Positions 9,082 through 18,709 are shown, numbered from the stretch's first letter. The stretch is 43,941 nt of DNA from Opitutales bacterium (GCA_028042835.1 JAOFOL010000016.1:1-43941), one strand, 5' to 3'. Notes: a model not told the origin generated them from the letters alone. A program made the numbers and translations.

Positions 9082-12000
9082 ATGTGTAAAAATCTGCTCA
9101 AAAACTTTCAAGTTTTAGTTCTATTTTCTATCCTTGGATCTTCACTTTTAGGAAAAGTGATTCTCTCACCCAATGACGATATTGTTTTAGTAGGATCAGG
9201 AATGGGGTCCAGGATGATTCATTACGGTCACTTCGAAACTGAGGTGTACCTTCACCACAGTAAATTAGATCTAAAAATAAGAAACTTATGCGACGAGGGT
9301 AACACTCCCGGGTTTCGCCCCCATCCAAGTCGTAACCAGGAAGAACAATATGCTTTCCCCGGTGCCAAAGACCTTATACATCAGAGCTTAAAAGCTGTTA
9401 CTAAGCCTCAAGGGCACTTCCCCACTCCCGACCAATGGCTGTCAAACTTACATGCAGAAGTCATACTTTGTTTCTTTGGATTTAATTCATCTTTCGACGG
9501 TCCAAGAGAAACCGAAAGATTTAAAAGTGAGCTCGATGAATATGTTAAACATCTGAATTCAATGCCTTTTGGCCAAAGTACCCCACAAATCGTATTAATT
9601 TCGCCAACTGCCATTGAATCAGTCCCTGGCGTTACCGACGGGCGTGCCCAAAATCGTAGCCTAAGCATCTACACACAGACCATGCGTGAGGTGGCGATCG
9701 GAAATAAGGTGCTCTTTGTGGATTGCTTTGCCGCCTCCCGTAAATGGTTTGAAGATGGCAAAAGACATACCGTGGATGGTGCCCTCTTCAACGACCACGG
9801 GTACCGGAAGCTTGCCAAGTATCTTACTCAAGCAATTTTCAAGACTAATAACATTAAAGATAACCTCCGTGAAAAAGTTAATCAGGCGGTCATGGATAAA
9901 AACTTTTTTTGGTTAAACGACTTTAAAGTACCGAATGGTGTGCATGTGTATGGACGGAGGTATAATCCGTTTGGTCCACAAAATTATCCTTACGAGATCG
10001 AAAAGACCAGAGAGTTCACTGATAATCGTGATAAAGCGATTTGGTCAATTCTAGCTGGTGAAAGTTTTGATCTTGCTGCCGCCGATAAATCTACATCCAA
10101 TCTACCTGATGTTCCAACCAATTACCTGCCCCCTGAAAAAAATGGTAAGAATGGTTTTGTTGATTACACCCCCGGGCCCGAAGCGGAAACGAAAATACAG
10201 GTAGCAGAAGGATATAAAATAGAATTATTTGCCGACGAAAAAACATTTCCCGATCTGGCGAACCCGGTACAGGTTGCTTTTGACAACAAGGGCAGGCTTT
10301 GGGTTGCGACTATGGCAAGCTACCCCCACTACCGGATCGGCGACCCTCTCCCCAAGGACAAGTTGATCATTTTTGAAGATACAAACAACGACGGGAAAGC
10401 AGATAAACAAATTAACTTTGCGAACGATCTTCATATCCCGATAGGTTTCGAAATTGCCCATGATGGGGTGTATGTATCACAAAGCGGCAGTCTTGTCTTC
10501 CTGCAAGACACCGACGGTGATGATAAATATGATAAACGCGAAGTGCTGCTCTCCGGTTTTGACGACCATGATACACACCATGCGATATCCTCTTTTTGTG
10601 CAGATCCTTCCGGAGCTATCATCATGTGCGAGGGGGTATTCCTCCACAGTCATGTGGAAACAGCCTTTGGCCCGCAGCGTGGATCCAATGGTGGATTCTT
10701 CAGGTACGATCCAAGAACTCGTCGATTAATTCGTCATGCTCAGTTCAATATTCCCAACCCTTGGGGTGTGGCTGTGGATGAATACGGTCAGGAACTCTTC
10801 CTGCATACATCCGGAACCAAAATGTCATGGATGCTTCCAGGTATGGTAAAAGCACGCTATGGAGCAAACATGAAAGCCCCGGACTTGATCACATCCAACC
10901 AGGTCCGTCCCACCTCCGGCATTGAATTTGTATCCAGTAGGCATTTCCCTGATGAAGTACAGGGGGATATTTTAATTAATAACAATATTGGCTTTCTCGG
11001 AGCAAAACAGCATAAAGTCATTGATCAGGATCCAGGGTTCACCACCGAATATCGCCATGACTTATTTGTCTCACGTGACTTGAATTTCCGGCCCACCGAT
11101 CTAGAGTTTGCTCCCGATGGTTCCCTCTATGTAGTGGATTGGCAAAATGCATTGATTGGTCACATGCAGCATAATGCCCGTGATCCAAACCGTGACCATA
11201 CACATGGTCGTATTTACCGGGTTACTTACCCTTCGAAACCACTCGTTCAACCTGCAAAGATTCACGGAGCATCCATAGATGAACTTCTAAAAAACCTAGA
11301 ATTGCCTGAACTTCGTACCCGGTACCGTACAAGAAGAGAACTTCGTGGAAGAGATTCCGAAGCCGTAACCAATGCAGTGGTCGAATGGTCCGCCAAAAAG
11401 GATGAAAAACTCCAACTGGAAGCACTCTGGGTAACTTGGGGTGCTGGTCGTCTTCATCAACCTTTGTTGAAAAAACTTCTAAAATCTTCGAATCATCGTA
11501 TTCGTGCTGCGGCCATGAATGTATTGCGTTTTCATTTCAGCAGTGTTCCGGAAGGAAAAGCATTACTTGCCCAAGCTGCCAACGATGAGCACGGGCGGGT
11601 ACGCATGACCGCCGCTGTCACAGCTTCGTATCTACCAAGAAAACTCGGCTTGAAGACATTAGCCACTACAGAAGAACATAATGTGAGCGGGATTTATCAA
11701 CAAACCTACACCTACACCCGCGATGTTCTTGACCGTAAACCAGCCGAAGAGGACTTGAAGGAGAGAAAAATCGCAGCTCCTTCCCATTTGTCTGCTAAAC
11801 ATAAACAATTATTCGTAGATGGTAGCGAAATATACTCCAGAGAAGGACACTGCATTACCTGTCACCAAGGTAATGGCAAAGGACTGCCAGGCTCAGGCTT
11901 CCCTCCTCTAGCCGGTACGAAATGGACAGTCGGTAACTCAGATCGTTTGATCAAGCTGACTCTTAAAGGATTGATGGGTCCCATCGAGGTCATGGGGCAA

Positions 12001-12210
12001 AAATATCCGGGACAGGTTCCGATGACCCCATTCGAGCACATGCTCAACGATGAGGAAATTGCATCAGTACTTACTTATGTAAGAAATTCCTTTGGTAACA
12101 AAGCCTCACCTGTGGAAATCGATGATGTCTCTCGAGTTCGCAAGGAAGTCAAGGATTTCATCGGACTTTACTCCCCTGACGCCCTGCTTAAAAAACATCC
12201 AATAAATTAA
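9082..12210 (+). CDS. SGNH-like / propeller dehydrogenase / HEAT-like / cytochrome c fusion (PVC type)
   Basis: 1042 residues with a signal peptide (about 1-24). Residues about 30-265 resemble an SGNH hydrolase, but the catalytic blocks look degraded: VGSGMGS where a GDS-type serine block is expected, FGFNSS for the GxND block, and DGALFNDHGY where DxxH is usual. Residues about 370-715 form the PVC-type membrane-bound dehydrogenase propeller. About 735-870 looks like HEAT repeats, and the C-terminus is a class I cytochrome c with C924ITCH. Such proteins are thought to oxidise sugars or alcohols in the periplasm and pass electrons to the attached haem; the substrate is unknown. It follows the DUF1501 gene by 189 bp and may have its own promoter. 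The gene is intact and of normal length for the family. Confidence 0.92.
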   Translation: MCKNLLKNFQVLVLFSILGSSLLGKVILSPNDDIVLVGSGMGSRMIHYGHFETEVYLHHSKLDLKIRNLCDEGNTPGFRPHPSRNQEEQYAFPGAKDLIHQSLKAVTKPQGHFPTPDQWLSNLHAEVILCFFGFNSSFDGPRETERFKSELDEYVKHLNSMPFGQSTPQIVLISPTAIESVPGVTDGRAQNRSLSIYTQTMREVAIGNKVLFVDCFAASRKWFEDGKRHTVDGALFNDHGYRKLAKYLTQAIFKTNNIKDNLREKVNQAVMDKNFFWLNDFKVPNGVHVYGRRYNPFGPQNYPYEIEKTREFTDNRDKAIWSILAGESFDLAAADKSTSNLPDVPTNYLPPEKNGKNGFVDYTPGPEAETKIQVAEGYKIELFADEKTFPDLANPVQVAFDNKGRLWVATMASYPHYRIGDPLPKDKLIIFEDTNNDGKADKQINFANDLHIPIGFEIAHDGVYVSQSGSLVFLQDTDGDDKYDKREVLLSGFDDHDTHHAISSFCADPSGAIIMCEGVFLHSHVETAFGPQRGSNGGFFRYDPRTRRLIRHAQFNIPNPWGVAVDEYGQELFLHTSGTKMSWMLPGMVKARYGANMKAPDLITSNQVRPTSGIEFVSSRHFPDEVQGDILINNNIGFLGAKQHKVIDQDPGFTTEYRHDLFVSRDLNFRPTDLEFAPDGSLYVVDWQNALIGHMQHNARDPNRDHTHGRIYRVTYPSKPLVQPAKIHGASIDELLKNLELPELRTRYRTRRELRGRDSEAVTNAVVEWSAKKDEKLQLEALWVTWGAGRLHQPLLKKLLKSSNHRIRAAAMNVLRFHFSSVPEGKALLAQAANDEHGRVRMTAAVTASYLPRKLGLKTLATTEEHNVSGIYQQTYTYTRDVLDRKPAEEDLKERKIAAPSHLSAKHKQLFVDGSEIYSREGHCITCHQGNGKGLPGSGFPPLAGTKWTVGNSDRLIKLTLKGLMGPIEVMGQKYPGQVPMTPFEHMLNDEEIASVLTYVRNSFGNKASPVEIDDVSRVRKEVKDFIGLYSPDALLKKHPIN

Positions 12211-12288
12211 TTTTTCATTTTTTTGTAACCTTGGCCTCTGCTTAGGTGTAATGAATATTGTAAACCTCAGTATTCAAATTATTCTATC

Positions 12289-13275
12289 ATGCAAAAATTA
12301 TTAAATGTTCTTTTCAGCTTTTCTTTATTCGCCAACTGGCTACCTGCAAAGGAAATTAACTTTCCTGACAGCGCAAATTGGCTAATCTCTTTTGATGTAG
12401 AGGCATTCCACGAGTCTAGAATGGGCAAATTCATCATGGGGAAGATGAATGAAGACCCAAATATTAACCAAAAAATGCAGGGACTGAAAAATGCATTCGG
12501 AGTAGACTTATTGAAAGTCAGGGAAATGTCTGCCTTTGGGTCAGGAGAAAAAGATATGGGTACCGCGTTGATTAGAGGCGGAATCAACAGCAAGCAGTTG
12601 GAAGGTTTTGCATCCCTCAATGACAAAGTGGAAACAGACAAAATAGGGAACAAGAAAACTTATACTTTTAAGAAAGGTTCTTTGGGTATTCTTTCCGGGG
12701 ACAGCGTGGCAGTTGCATCCAATAAAGAACTTCTTAGGGAAGCGTTGATCCCTAAAAATGCCAAAAAGAAGCCATCCCCTCTCCATTCATTTGTTAAATC
12801 AACTAATCAAGAACAAGCACCCATTGTTTGGTTCGCGGCGGATGTACTCAAAGTCAGCAGACTTCAGAACAAAATAAAAGCAGATCAAACAACAACTGCT
12901 AAAAAATTAGCTGAAGATATAAGCAAATCCCTTAATTCGGTAATGGTTGGCGAAATTATGTTTAAAAAATTCAGAAACATGGCGATCTCCCTGGACGAAA
13001 CAAGTGATCATATACGCATCAAGGTTTACTTTCAGTCTGCCAATGATGAAGTGGCAGACCATTTGGAAAATATCTTTCGTAGTTGGCCCAGCCTTTTAGC
13101 ATTAGCCGATGGATTGAATCCGGAGTTAGATGATGTCATGAAGCATCTAAAATTCTCAGTAATCCGAGAAAAGAAAAGCGTGGGTATGACCGCATTGCTT
13201 TCCCACGCCTTTTTTGAAACTAAAGTGAACGAGGAAATAGAAAAGAAAAAGAAAGCGAAAGAAGGTTCTAAATAG
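12289..13275 (+). CDS. Secreted protein of unknown function
   Basis: 328 residues. Residues 1-20 form a probable signal peptide ending near LPAK, and the very C-terminus is lysine-rich. I do not recognise a domain with confidence. The body has alternating charged and hydrophobic stretches without membrane segments or cysteines, and no catalytic motif. It is preceded by 78 bp after the cytochrome fusion and followed by an ECF sigma gene 43 bp downstream. It could be a cargo or substrate-monitoring protein linked to that sigma factor, but position alone supports this. Confidence 0.85.
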   Translation: MQKLLNVLFSFSLFANWLPAKEINFPDSANWLISFDVEAFHESRMGKFIMGKMNEDPNINQKMQGLKNAFGVDLLKVREMSAFGSGEKDMGTALIRGGINSKQLEGFASLNDKVETDKIGNKKTYTFKKGSLGILSGDSVAVASNKELLREALIPKNAKKKPSPLHSFVKSTNQEQAPIVWFAADVLKVSRLQNKIKADQTTTAKKLAEDISKSLNSVMVGEIMFKKFRNMAISLDETSDHIRIKVYFQSANDEVADHLENIFRSWPSLLALADGLNPELDDVMKHLKFSVIREKKSVGMTALLSHAFFETKVNEEIEKKKKAKEGSK

Positions 13276-13318
13276 ATGTAATTCCTTTTTAAAATTCTAA
13301 GTTCAAAAAAGTTTTACT

Positions 13319-13864
13319 TTGCCACCACTTTCTCAAAAGAGTGACGAGGAACTTGCTAAGTTAACTCAAGAAGGAGAACTCGGTGCGTTCGATGAATTGT
13401 CTAAAAGATACTGGCCAAAGATTAAAAGGTTTTTAATGACTATGCTCGATCACGCAACGGCATCTGATGTTACTCAAGAATCGCTGCTAAGAACCTATCA
13501 TAAGATACATCTTTATAATCCTAGAAAGCCTTTCGCACCCTGGCTCTTCACGATCGCCCGCCGGGTTGCCTTACATGAGAGAAAAAGTAAGATTAAAAAA
13601 AAAGAAGATTCTATCCAGAATCATAATATACCCAGTCATGAGGAAGCGGAAGAAAACAGATTGCTACTGCCACTTTGGAAATTGGCCTCAGATGTGTTAA
13701 ATGAGACTTCTTATCAAGCCATGCGATTACATTATGCAGAAGACCTTTCGATTCGGGAAATTGCAAAAATTATGGGAAAAACCGAAACGGGAATTAAGGT
13801 CGTACTCTTCAGGGCACGTCAGAAACTTCAACAAAAGGCAATTATTAGAGGAATTTCATTATGA
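13319..13864 (+). CDS. ECF-type RNA polymerase sigma factor
   Basis: 181 residues from a TTG start; no ATG or GTG in frame would keep region 2 whole. Region 2 spans about 22-95, with DVTQESLLRTYHKI and the WLFTIARR block that contacts the -10 element. Region 4 (about 125-175) has the helix-turn-helix SIREIAKIMGKTETGIKV. It directs RNA polymerase to a special promoter set. The stop codon overlaps the start of the next gene (ATGA at 13861-13864), so the two products are probably made in a fixed ratio, as is usual for a sigma and its membrane anti-sigma. Confidence 0.93.
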   Translation: MPPLSQKSDEELAKLTQEGELGAFDELSKRYWPKIKRFLMTMLDHATASDVTQESLLRTYHKIHLYNPRKPFAPWLFTIARRVALHERKSKIKKKEDSIQNHNIPSHEEAEENRLLLPLWKLASDVLNETSYQAMRLHYAEDLSIREIAKIMGKTETGIKVVLFRARQKLQQKAIIRGISL

Positions 13865-14463
13865 AAAAAATACTCAAAATCCTTCGTAATCAAGCCATGA
13901 ATCCGGCAGATCAAAATGTAATTGATATCCTGAGAAAGGAAGCCAAAAAAGAAAGATTGAATGACAGCGAAAATGGGGACTTTAAAAATGATCTGACTTA
14001 CCAAATGCCCTCTTCCCGCCAGAACAAACCAACGAAACAAAATATATTTCCTCAACCCAAATGGATTTTTGCCTTAGGGGGCACCTGCCTGATCATCGCC
14101 GGTATACTCTTTACCCCCCAATCGAAACTGAGGCTCCTGATTCCAGGAGAGAGAGAGAAATTAGACAGGCAACTTCAAGTTTTCAATGAGATTAAAGAAA
14201 TGCACAGCGAGATTCAAGTTTCACTCAAAGCATTCAATGAAAAGCTAACTTTCGAGAGTTTTGATGACCTTAAACCTGAATGGACTGATACTGTCCCCGG
14301 ATATCAAGCCCTGTTATCGCTTACGGATATTAAAGAAGAATTCCTCCAGACATCCCCCTTGGATCTTTACCAAATACCCCAAAATACTGATTTAAAATTT
14401 CTCTATCATAGAGAATGGAAACTCATCAAAGAAAAGATCTTGAATTTAAACCCTGAATCCTAA
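13861..14463 (+). CDS. Single-pass membrane protein, putative anti-sigma factor
   Basis: 200 residues. A cytoplasmic stretch of about 65 residues with many lysines precedes one membrane helix (WIFALGGTCLIIAGILF, about 63-79), followed by a predicted outer, partly coiled domain of about 120 residues. No zinc-finger HxxxCxxC anti-sigma motif is present. The four-base overlap with the ECF sigma gene and the one-helix topology are the reasons for the anti-sigma proposal; there is no recognisable sequence signature. It could also be a sensor or adaptor tied to that sigma factor. Confidence 0.8.
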   Translation: MKKILKILRNQAMNPADQNVIDILRKEAKKERLNDSENGDFKNDLTYQMPSSRQNKPTKQNIFPQPKWIFALGGTCLIIAGILFTPQSKLRLLIPGEREKLDRQLQVFNEIKEMHSEIQVSLKAFNEKLTFESFDDLKPEWTDTVPGYQALLSLTDIKEEFLQTSPLDLYQIPQNTDLKFLYHREWKLIKEKILNLNPES

Positions 14464-14528
14464 TTCAATTAGGATACGATCATCTTTTAGGTTGCACTTA
14501 ACCAAGCGAAACAGTTTTGTGCCTTGAT

Positions 14529-15176
14529 ATGTCAAACCTGTCAGATTTTGACTCACCTAAAAGGCCGTGGCTTACTGCTTTTGTTCCTGTTGCTGTCATC
14601 TTATTGGCCGCCGGACTTTACTGGGCTATCTCTGCAAGTGACTCTGATGTTGACGGATTAACTGGTGACTTACCCAATTCTGGAGAAAAACTATTATCCG
14701 GAAAAAACTATTACACCTATATTTCAGAAATTGAACTCTATCCGAGCAATGAAGAAGGTAAGCCCTGGGATCAAGGTGACGATGGTCCCGATATAAAGTA
14801 CCAAATTAAATGGCTAGGTAACGAAGTTTTTGAAAGCTCTGTGAAAGATGATTCTCTTTTGGCAAATTGGTCGGGTTTACAGATAGATTTAAATTGGAGT
14901 GACTTACTGGGGAAAACATTATCTCCGAATGAAACCATACAAGCCGCAAGAATCAGGTATGACGCCCTGTCTAGCATAGAAGTTATCGTCAAAGACAGCG
15001 ACCTAGCAAAAGATGATCTGGCAGGTAATCTAAATATTGAGCTTAAAACTCTTAGGATCGGTAAAAACAGAAAAGATTTTCCTAAAAAAACAGATAACTG
15101 TATTCGCAGAATAGAAATCACAGTCCTGCCCATTGATTCGACACTTGAAGATTTAGCTCAATTCATGAAAGAATAA
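14529..15176 (+). CDS. Membrane-anchored protein of unknown function, next to pqiA-like gene
   Basis: 215 residues from the ATG at 14529; a TTG four codons earlier is possible but adds nothing. One membrane helix (about residues 13-31, AFVPVAVILLAAGLYWAIS) anchors an acidic outer domain. No family is recognised. The next gene, PqiA-like, starts 8 bp after its stop, so they form a two-gene operon. By analogy with pqi/yeb loci, the protein might work at the envelope with the PqiA-like protein, but it shows no MCE-domain signature, so this remains open. Confidence 0.82.
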   Translation: MSNLSDFDSPKRPWLTAFVPVAVILLAAGLYWAISASDSDVDGLTGDLPNSGEKLLSGKNYYTYISEIELYPSNEEGKPWDQGDDGPDIKYQIKWLGNEVFESSVKDDSLLANWSGLQIDLNWSDLLGKTLSPNETIQAARIRYDALSSIEVIVKDSDLAKDDLAGNLNIELKTLRIGKNRKDFPKKTDNCIRRIEITVLPIDSTLEDLAQFMKE

Positions 15177-15184
15177 TCATTCTG

Positions 15185-15682
15185 ATGATTAGACTTCTAA
15201 TCCTCGCTAGCAGTATTCTATTAGGTCTAGGGCTTGTGGCCCCAACTATGACCATTTACCCAAAGGCTGGAAACTTCTCATGGTTGGTTGAGCTAGTAGA
15301 TCCTGAAAGTGTGCTTCCAGTCACATATTCCATTGTTGGAATTATAGCAGAATTAGCGTCTATAAATGATTGGTTCCTCGTATTTGTGCTTTCTATATTT
15401 TCAATCTTTTTTCCTATAATAAAGCTTTATCTTTTTTGGGTTGTTTCATTCTCTTCACAAAACTCGAAACTTATTAATGCTTATTCTATCGTCAGTCGAC
15501 TTGGGAAATTCTCGATGGCTGAAGTATTCGTTCTATCCCTTGCATTGATTAGCCTCAAAACATTACCCGGAGGAACAGAGGTAAATTTAAATTGGGGTTG
15601 CTATGTCTATTTCCTCGCCGTTGTCCTATCAATAGCCACCTCTCTCAAAATAAATATCTCCATTAGTGAATTTGTGCAATAA
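15185..15682 (+). CDS. PqiA-like integral membrane protein (paraquat-inducible protein A family)
   Basis: 165 residues with about four membrane helices. It shows the features of a single PqiA domain: the early PTMTIYPK block after helix 1, the FFPIIKLYLFW segment and the LGKFSMAEVFVLSL block, which matches the LGKWSMLDVFV-type core of the family. In Proteobacteria, PqiA-type proteins act with MCE proteins in lipid transport and envelope stress. Here the protein is half the length of E. coli PqiA, with one domain rather than two, and no MCE gene is visible nearby. The preceding gene encodes a membrane-anchored unknown that may be its partner. Confidence 0.85.
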   Translation: MIRLLILASSILLGLGLVAPTMTIYPKAGNFSWLVELVDPESVLPVTYSIVGIIAELASINDWFLVFVLSIFSIFFPIIKLYLFWVVSFSSQNSKLINAYSIVSRLGKFSMAEVFVLSLALISLKTLPGGTEVNLNWGCYVYFLAVVLSIATSLKINISISEFVQ

Positions 15683-15768
15683 TTGCACTATACTGCCAAT
15701 ATTTGAATTCTTTCAATGTTTTGCTTGACGAATAAAAATTTAAATGGCTCTGTTAAATTAACTTTCAC

Positions 15769-16368
15769 ATGATTGAATACTGGCTAAATATGGTTCCAGC
15801 GATGAAAACATTCGTCGCGATCGGAGCACTCTCAAGTTTAATACTCACCATACAGATGGTGCTTTCTTTAATGGGGGGTGCTGTTGATGGAATCGATGGT
15901 GATTTTGAGGCTGGTGATGGAGGAGAAGGAGGTGCCACTGGAATCCTGTCAATCAGATCGATTGGTGCGTTTTTTACAGGATTTGGATGGACCGGAGCTG
16001 CCGCATTACAAAATGGATTAGGTACGGGTGGAGCAACCTTTTCTGCGACTGTTGTGGGTGCAATTTTCCTTGGTCTGATTGTCTACCTAATGAGTTACCT
16101 GCACAGCCTACGTGAAGAAGGAACTTTAAACTACAAAAACTCAATCGGAGAAGTTGGTGCAGTCTACCTGCCCATTCCACCAAATCGTAAAGGAATGGGT
16201 CAAATTGAAGTTATGGTGCAAGGCCGACTGCGAATTGTAAAAGTAGTCACAGATAACGACAAAAAAATTCCCAACCAAGCAGCGGTTCGAGTGACCGATC
16301 TCGTTGATCAACAAACTTTATTGGTCTCTCTTTTGGAACACGAATCTCAAAACAAGGAAACATCTTAA
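15769..16368 (+). CDS. NfeD-like membrane protein, partner of flotillin
   Basis: 199 residues. The N-terminal half has membrane segments at about 12-35, 62-80 and 90-112, separated by a glycine/aspartate-rich loop. The C-terminal 70 residues (from NSIGEVGAVYLPI) look like the small beta-barrel (OB-fold) of NfeD proteins. NfeD-type proteins are typically encoded next to flotillins and help organise membrane microdomains. The flotillin gene begins 19 bp after this stop codon, which supports the assignment. No serine protease domain is present, so it is the short NfeD form. Confidence 0.85.
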   Translation: MIEYWLNMVPAMKTFVAIGALSSLILTIQMVLSLMGGAVDGIDGDFEAGDGGEGGATGILSIRSIGAFFTGFGWTGAAALQNGLGTGGATFSATVVGAIFLGLIVYLMSYLHSLREEGTLNYKNSIGEVGAVYLPIPPNRKGMGQIEVMVQGRLRIVKVVTDNDKKIPNQAAVRVTDLVDQQTLLVSLLEHESQNKETS

Positions 16369-16387
16369 TCACTACTAAATAATCATC

Positions 16388-17815
16388 ATGGACTTTTTAC
16401 TTATAGGAATCGTATCACTCATAATTGTCGTTCTTGGAACGCTTGTATTCTTCTTCAGTCGCTATAAGCGCTGTCCTTCTGATAAAGTTCTCGTGATATA
16501 CGGTAAAACCTCGACCGGAAGATCATCAAAATGTGTTCACGGAGGTGCATCTTTTGTCTGGCCACTGATACAGGACTACCAATGGCTAGATCTCACCCCG
16601 CTCCCTATAGACATTGCATTACAAGGAGCCCTTTCTAAGCAAAATATTCGGGTAAATACGCCTTCAACATTTACGGTTGGAGTTTCAACAGAATCAGGCG
16701 TAATGGAGAATGCAGCTGAAAGACTTTTAGGACTCAATCTCCAAGCGGTCAGGGAACAGGCAAGTGATATCATTTTTGGTCAAATGCGCGTGGTGATTGC
16801 GACCATGGACATTGAAGCAATTAATGCGGACCGGGATTTACTTATCGAAAAAATTACAAATGGTGTGGAAGTCGAACTTAAGAAAGTAGGGCTTCGCCTC
16901 ATTAATGTGAATATTAAGGATATTACCGATGAATCAGGATATATCGACGCATTAGGTAAGGAGGCGTCATCTCGGGCGATTAATGAGGCCAAGGTAAGCG
17001 TCTCCGAAAGAGAAAGAGATGGTGCGATAGGTAGTGCAAACGCAGATCGGGAGAGAAGAATTAAAGTTGCCAGTGCACAAGCTACTGCCACAGAGGGAGA
17101 AAATTTGTCAAAAATTAAAGTTGCACAATCAGATGCGTCCAGGAGAGAACAGGAGGCAGAAGCAGAAAGGTTAGCCGTTGCTGCTGAAAAAGTTAAATCT
17201 GCCCAAGCATCCGAGGAAGCTTATGCAGCGGAAACAAAAGCTGAAGGTGCTCGAGCAGAAAGAGAGAGAGCCAGTCAACATGCCGATATCGTTATTCCTG
17301 CTCAGGTAGAGAAGTCAAAAATCGAAACTCTTGCTGAAGCGGATGCGGAAAAAACCAGGCGTCTGAAGAAAGGTGAAGCTGACGGTATGCAATCCCTGAT
17401 GGAAGCTGAAGCGAAAGGAACATTAGCTGCACTAGAGAGCAAGGCGGAAGGGTTTTCAAAAATAGTTAATGCTGCGGGAGGCGCCGATATGGCAAGTACT
17501 CTGCTTGTAACTGAACAACTTCCACAGCTGGTTGCCGAGCAGGTCAAAGCAATTGCCAACCTCAAGATAGATAAAGTAACAGTCTGGGACTCTGGAGGTG
17601 GATCAAAAGGAGGAAAAAATGACACCGCAAACTTTATTTCCGGCTTAGTTGGTGCTCTGCCTCCGCTTCACCAAATTACAAAAAATGTAGGTATCGAACT
17701 GCCTGAATTTCTCGGTAAGCTTTCCGATGACCCCGCGGCTGCAGCCAAACTTCTCGAAGAAGCAAAAAGTCAAAAAAAAGATAAACCTGAGTCGTCCGAA
17801 GATACTTTATCATAG
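16388..17815 (+). CDS. Flotillin-like SPFH domain protein
   Basis: 475 residues. One N-terminal membrane helix (about 3-24) is followed by the SPFH/band-7 domain (about 30-210) and a long coiled coil rich in alanine and glutamate (about 215-390, with AEAERL- and EAEAKG-type heptads). The C-terminal tail of about 85 residues has a glycine-rich linker (GGGSKGGK). This matches bacterial flotillins of the FloT/YqiK type, which scaffold ordered membrane domains. It forms an operon with the NfeD-like gene 19 bp upstream. A weak inverted repeat after the stop may end the transcript. Confidence 0.93.
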   Translation: MDFLLIGIVSLIIVVLGTLVFFFSRYKRCPSDKVLVIYGKTSTGRSSKCVHGGASFVWPLIQDYQWLDLTPLPIDIALQGALSKQNIRVNTPSTFTVGVSTESGVMENAAERLLGLNLQAVREQASDIIFGQMRVVIATMDIEAINADRDLLIEKITNGVEVELKKVGLRLINVNIKDITDESGYIDALGKEASSRAINEAKVSVSERERDGAIGSANADRERRIKVASAQATATEGENLSKIKVAQSDASRREQEAEAERLAVAAEKVKSAQASEEAYAAETKAEGARAERERASQHADIVIPAQVEKSKIETLAEADAEKTRRLKKGEADGMQSLMEAEAKGTLAALESKAEGFSKIVNAAGGADMASTLLVTEQLPQLVAEQVKAIANLKIDKVTVWDSGGGSKGGKNDTANFISGLVGALPPLHQITKNVGIELPEFLGKLSDDPAAAAKLLEEAKSQKKDKPESSEDTLS

Positions 17816-17870
17816 CATGTAAAATTATTAGGCAAAATGAGGCTTATAATCTTGCTTTACATCATGCTAT
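17812..17870 (+). terminator. Weak inverted repeat after flotillin gene, possible terminator
   Basis: ATAGCATGTAAA at 17812-17823 pairs with TTTACATCATGCTAT at 17856-17870, leaving a 3-nt bulge and a loop of about 32 nt. The stem is AT-rich and has no clear T-tract, so termination is only possible. Confidence 0.25.
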
Positions 17871-17887
17871 TTCCAATAGCTTGATGC

Positions 17888-18697
17888 ATGGAAGTTTTAA
17901 TTTTTTCCGACGCCCAATCTCTCGCCTGTAAAAGCGCAGATCTAGTAGAATCTCAAATTAAAGCCTTTCCAGATTCTGTGATTGGATTAGCCACTGGATC
18001 AACTCCTCTTGGCTTATATAAAGAATTGATCCTTAGGCATCAGAGAAATGGCTTGAGTTTTGAAAAAGCAAAAACCTTCAACCTCGACGAGTATGTTGGA
18101 ATTCCCGCATCCCATCCCCAAAGCTATCGTACTTTTATGGATGAACACCTTTTCAACAAAATCAACATTGATCAATCAAACACCCAAGTTCCGGACGGTA
18201 TGTCTGAAAATCCGCTTAAGGTTGGCCCGGCTTATGAAAAAATGATCGAAGAAGCAGGAGGCATTGACCTGCAGGTACTGGGTGTAGGTACCGACGGACA
18301 TATCGGATTCAATGAACCCACCTCAAGTCTTGGTTCAATTACCCGAGTCAAAACATTAACTCAACAAACGATCGAAGATAATTCCCGCTTTTTCAACTCC
18401 GATGAATTTCAGCCCAAACTTGCTATTACCATGGGAATTAAAACGATTCTGGACGCACGAAGAATTCTGTTGCTAGCCCATGGTGAAAATAAAGCGGATG
18501 CTGTGAGAGACATGATCGAAGGGCCCCTGGCTGCATTTTGCCCAGCGTCCGCGCTTCAACTCCATCAACGTACAACTATTCTGATTGATAAAGCCGCAGC
18601 CTCTAAGCTCGCATTGAAAGGATATTATAAATTTGTGGGAGAGATGCAGGACGAACTCTTACGAAAACATCGTCCTTCCGATTGGATTTCACGCTAA
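17888..18697 (+). CDS. nagB: Glucosamine-6-phosphate deaminase
   Basis: 269 residues, the normal length for NagB. Typical blocks are LATGSTPLGLY (phosphate site), NLDEY with catalytic D67, and GVGTDGHIGFNEP. The enzyme converts glucosamine-6-phosphate to fructose-6-phosphate plus ammonia in the cytoplasm and so feeds amino sugars into glycolysis. No nagA or nagE lies beside it. The next gene, an oxidoreductase, starts 12 bp after the stop and is probably co-transcribed. In this window it hints at amino-sugar use, either from cell wall or from polysaccharide. Confidence 0.95.
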   Translation: MEVLIFSDAQSLACKSADLVESQIKAFPDSVIGLATGSTPLGLYKELILRHQRNGLSFEKAKTFNLDEYVGIPASHPQSYRTFMDEHLFNKINIDQSNTQVPDGMSENPLKVGPAYEKMIEEAGGIDLQVLGVGTDGHIGFNEPTSSLGSITRVKTLTQQTIEDNSRFFNSDEFQPKLAITMGIKTILDARRILLLAHGENKADAVRDMIEGPLAAFCPASALQLHQRTTILIDKAAASKLALKGYYKFVGEMQDELLRKHRPSDWISR

Positions 18698-18709
18698 ACA
18701 AGAATTCTC

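Noticed and set aside
16780-17625. Long minus-strand open frames opposite the flotillin gene
   Set aside because: They mirror the alanine/glutamate-rich coiled coil on the other strand, a common artefact of such codon use, and have no family features.
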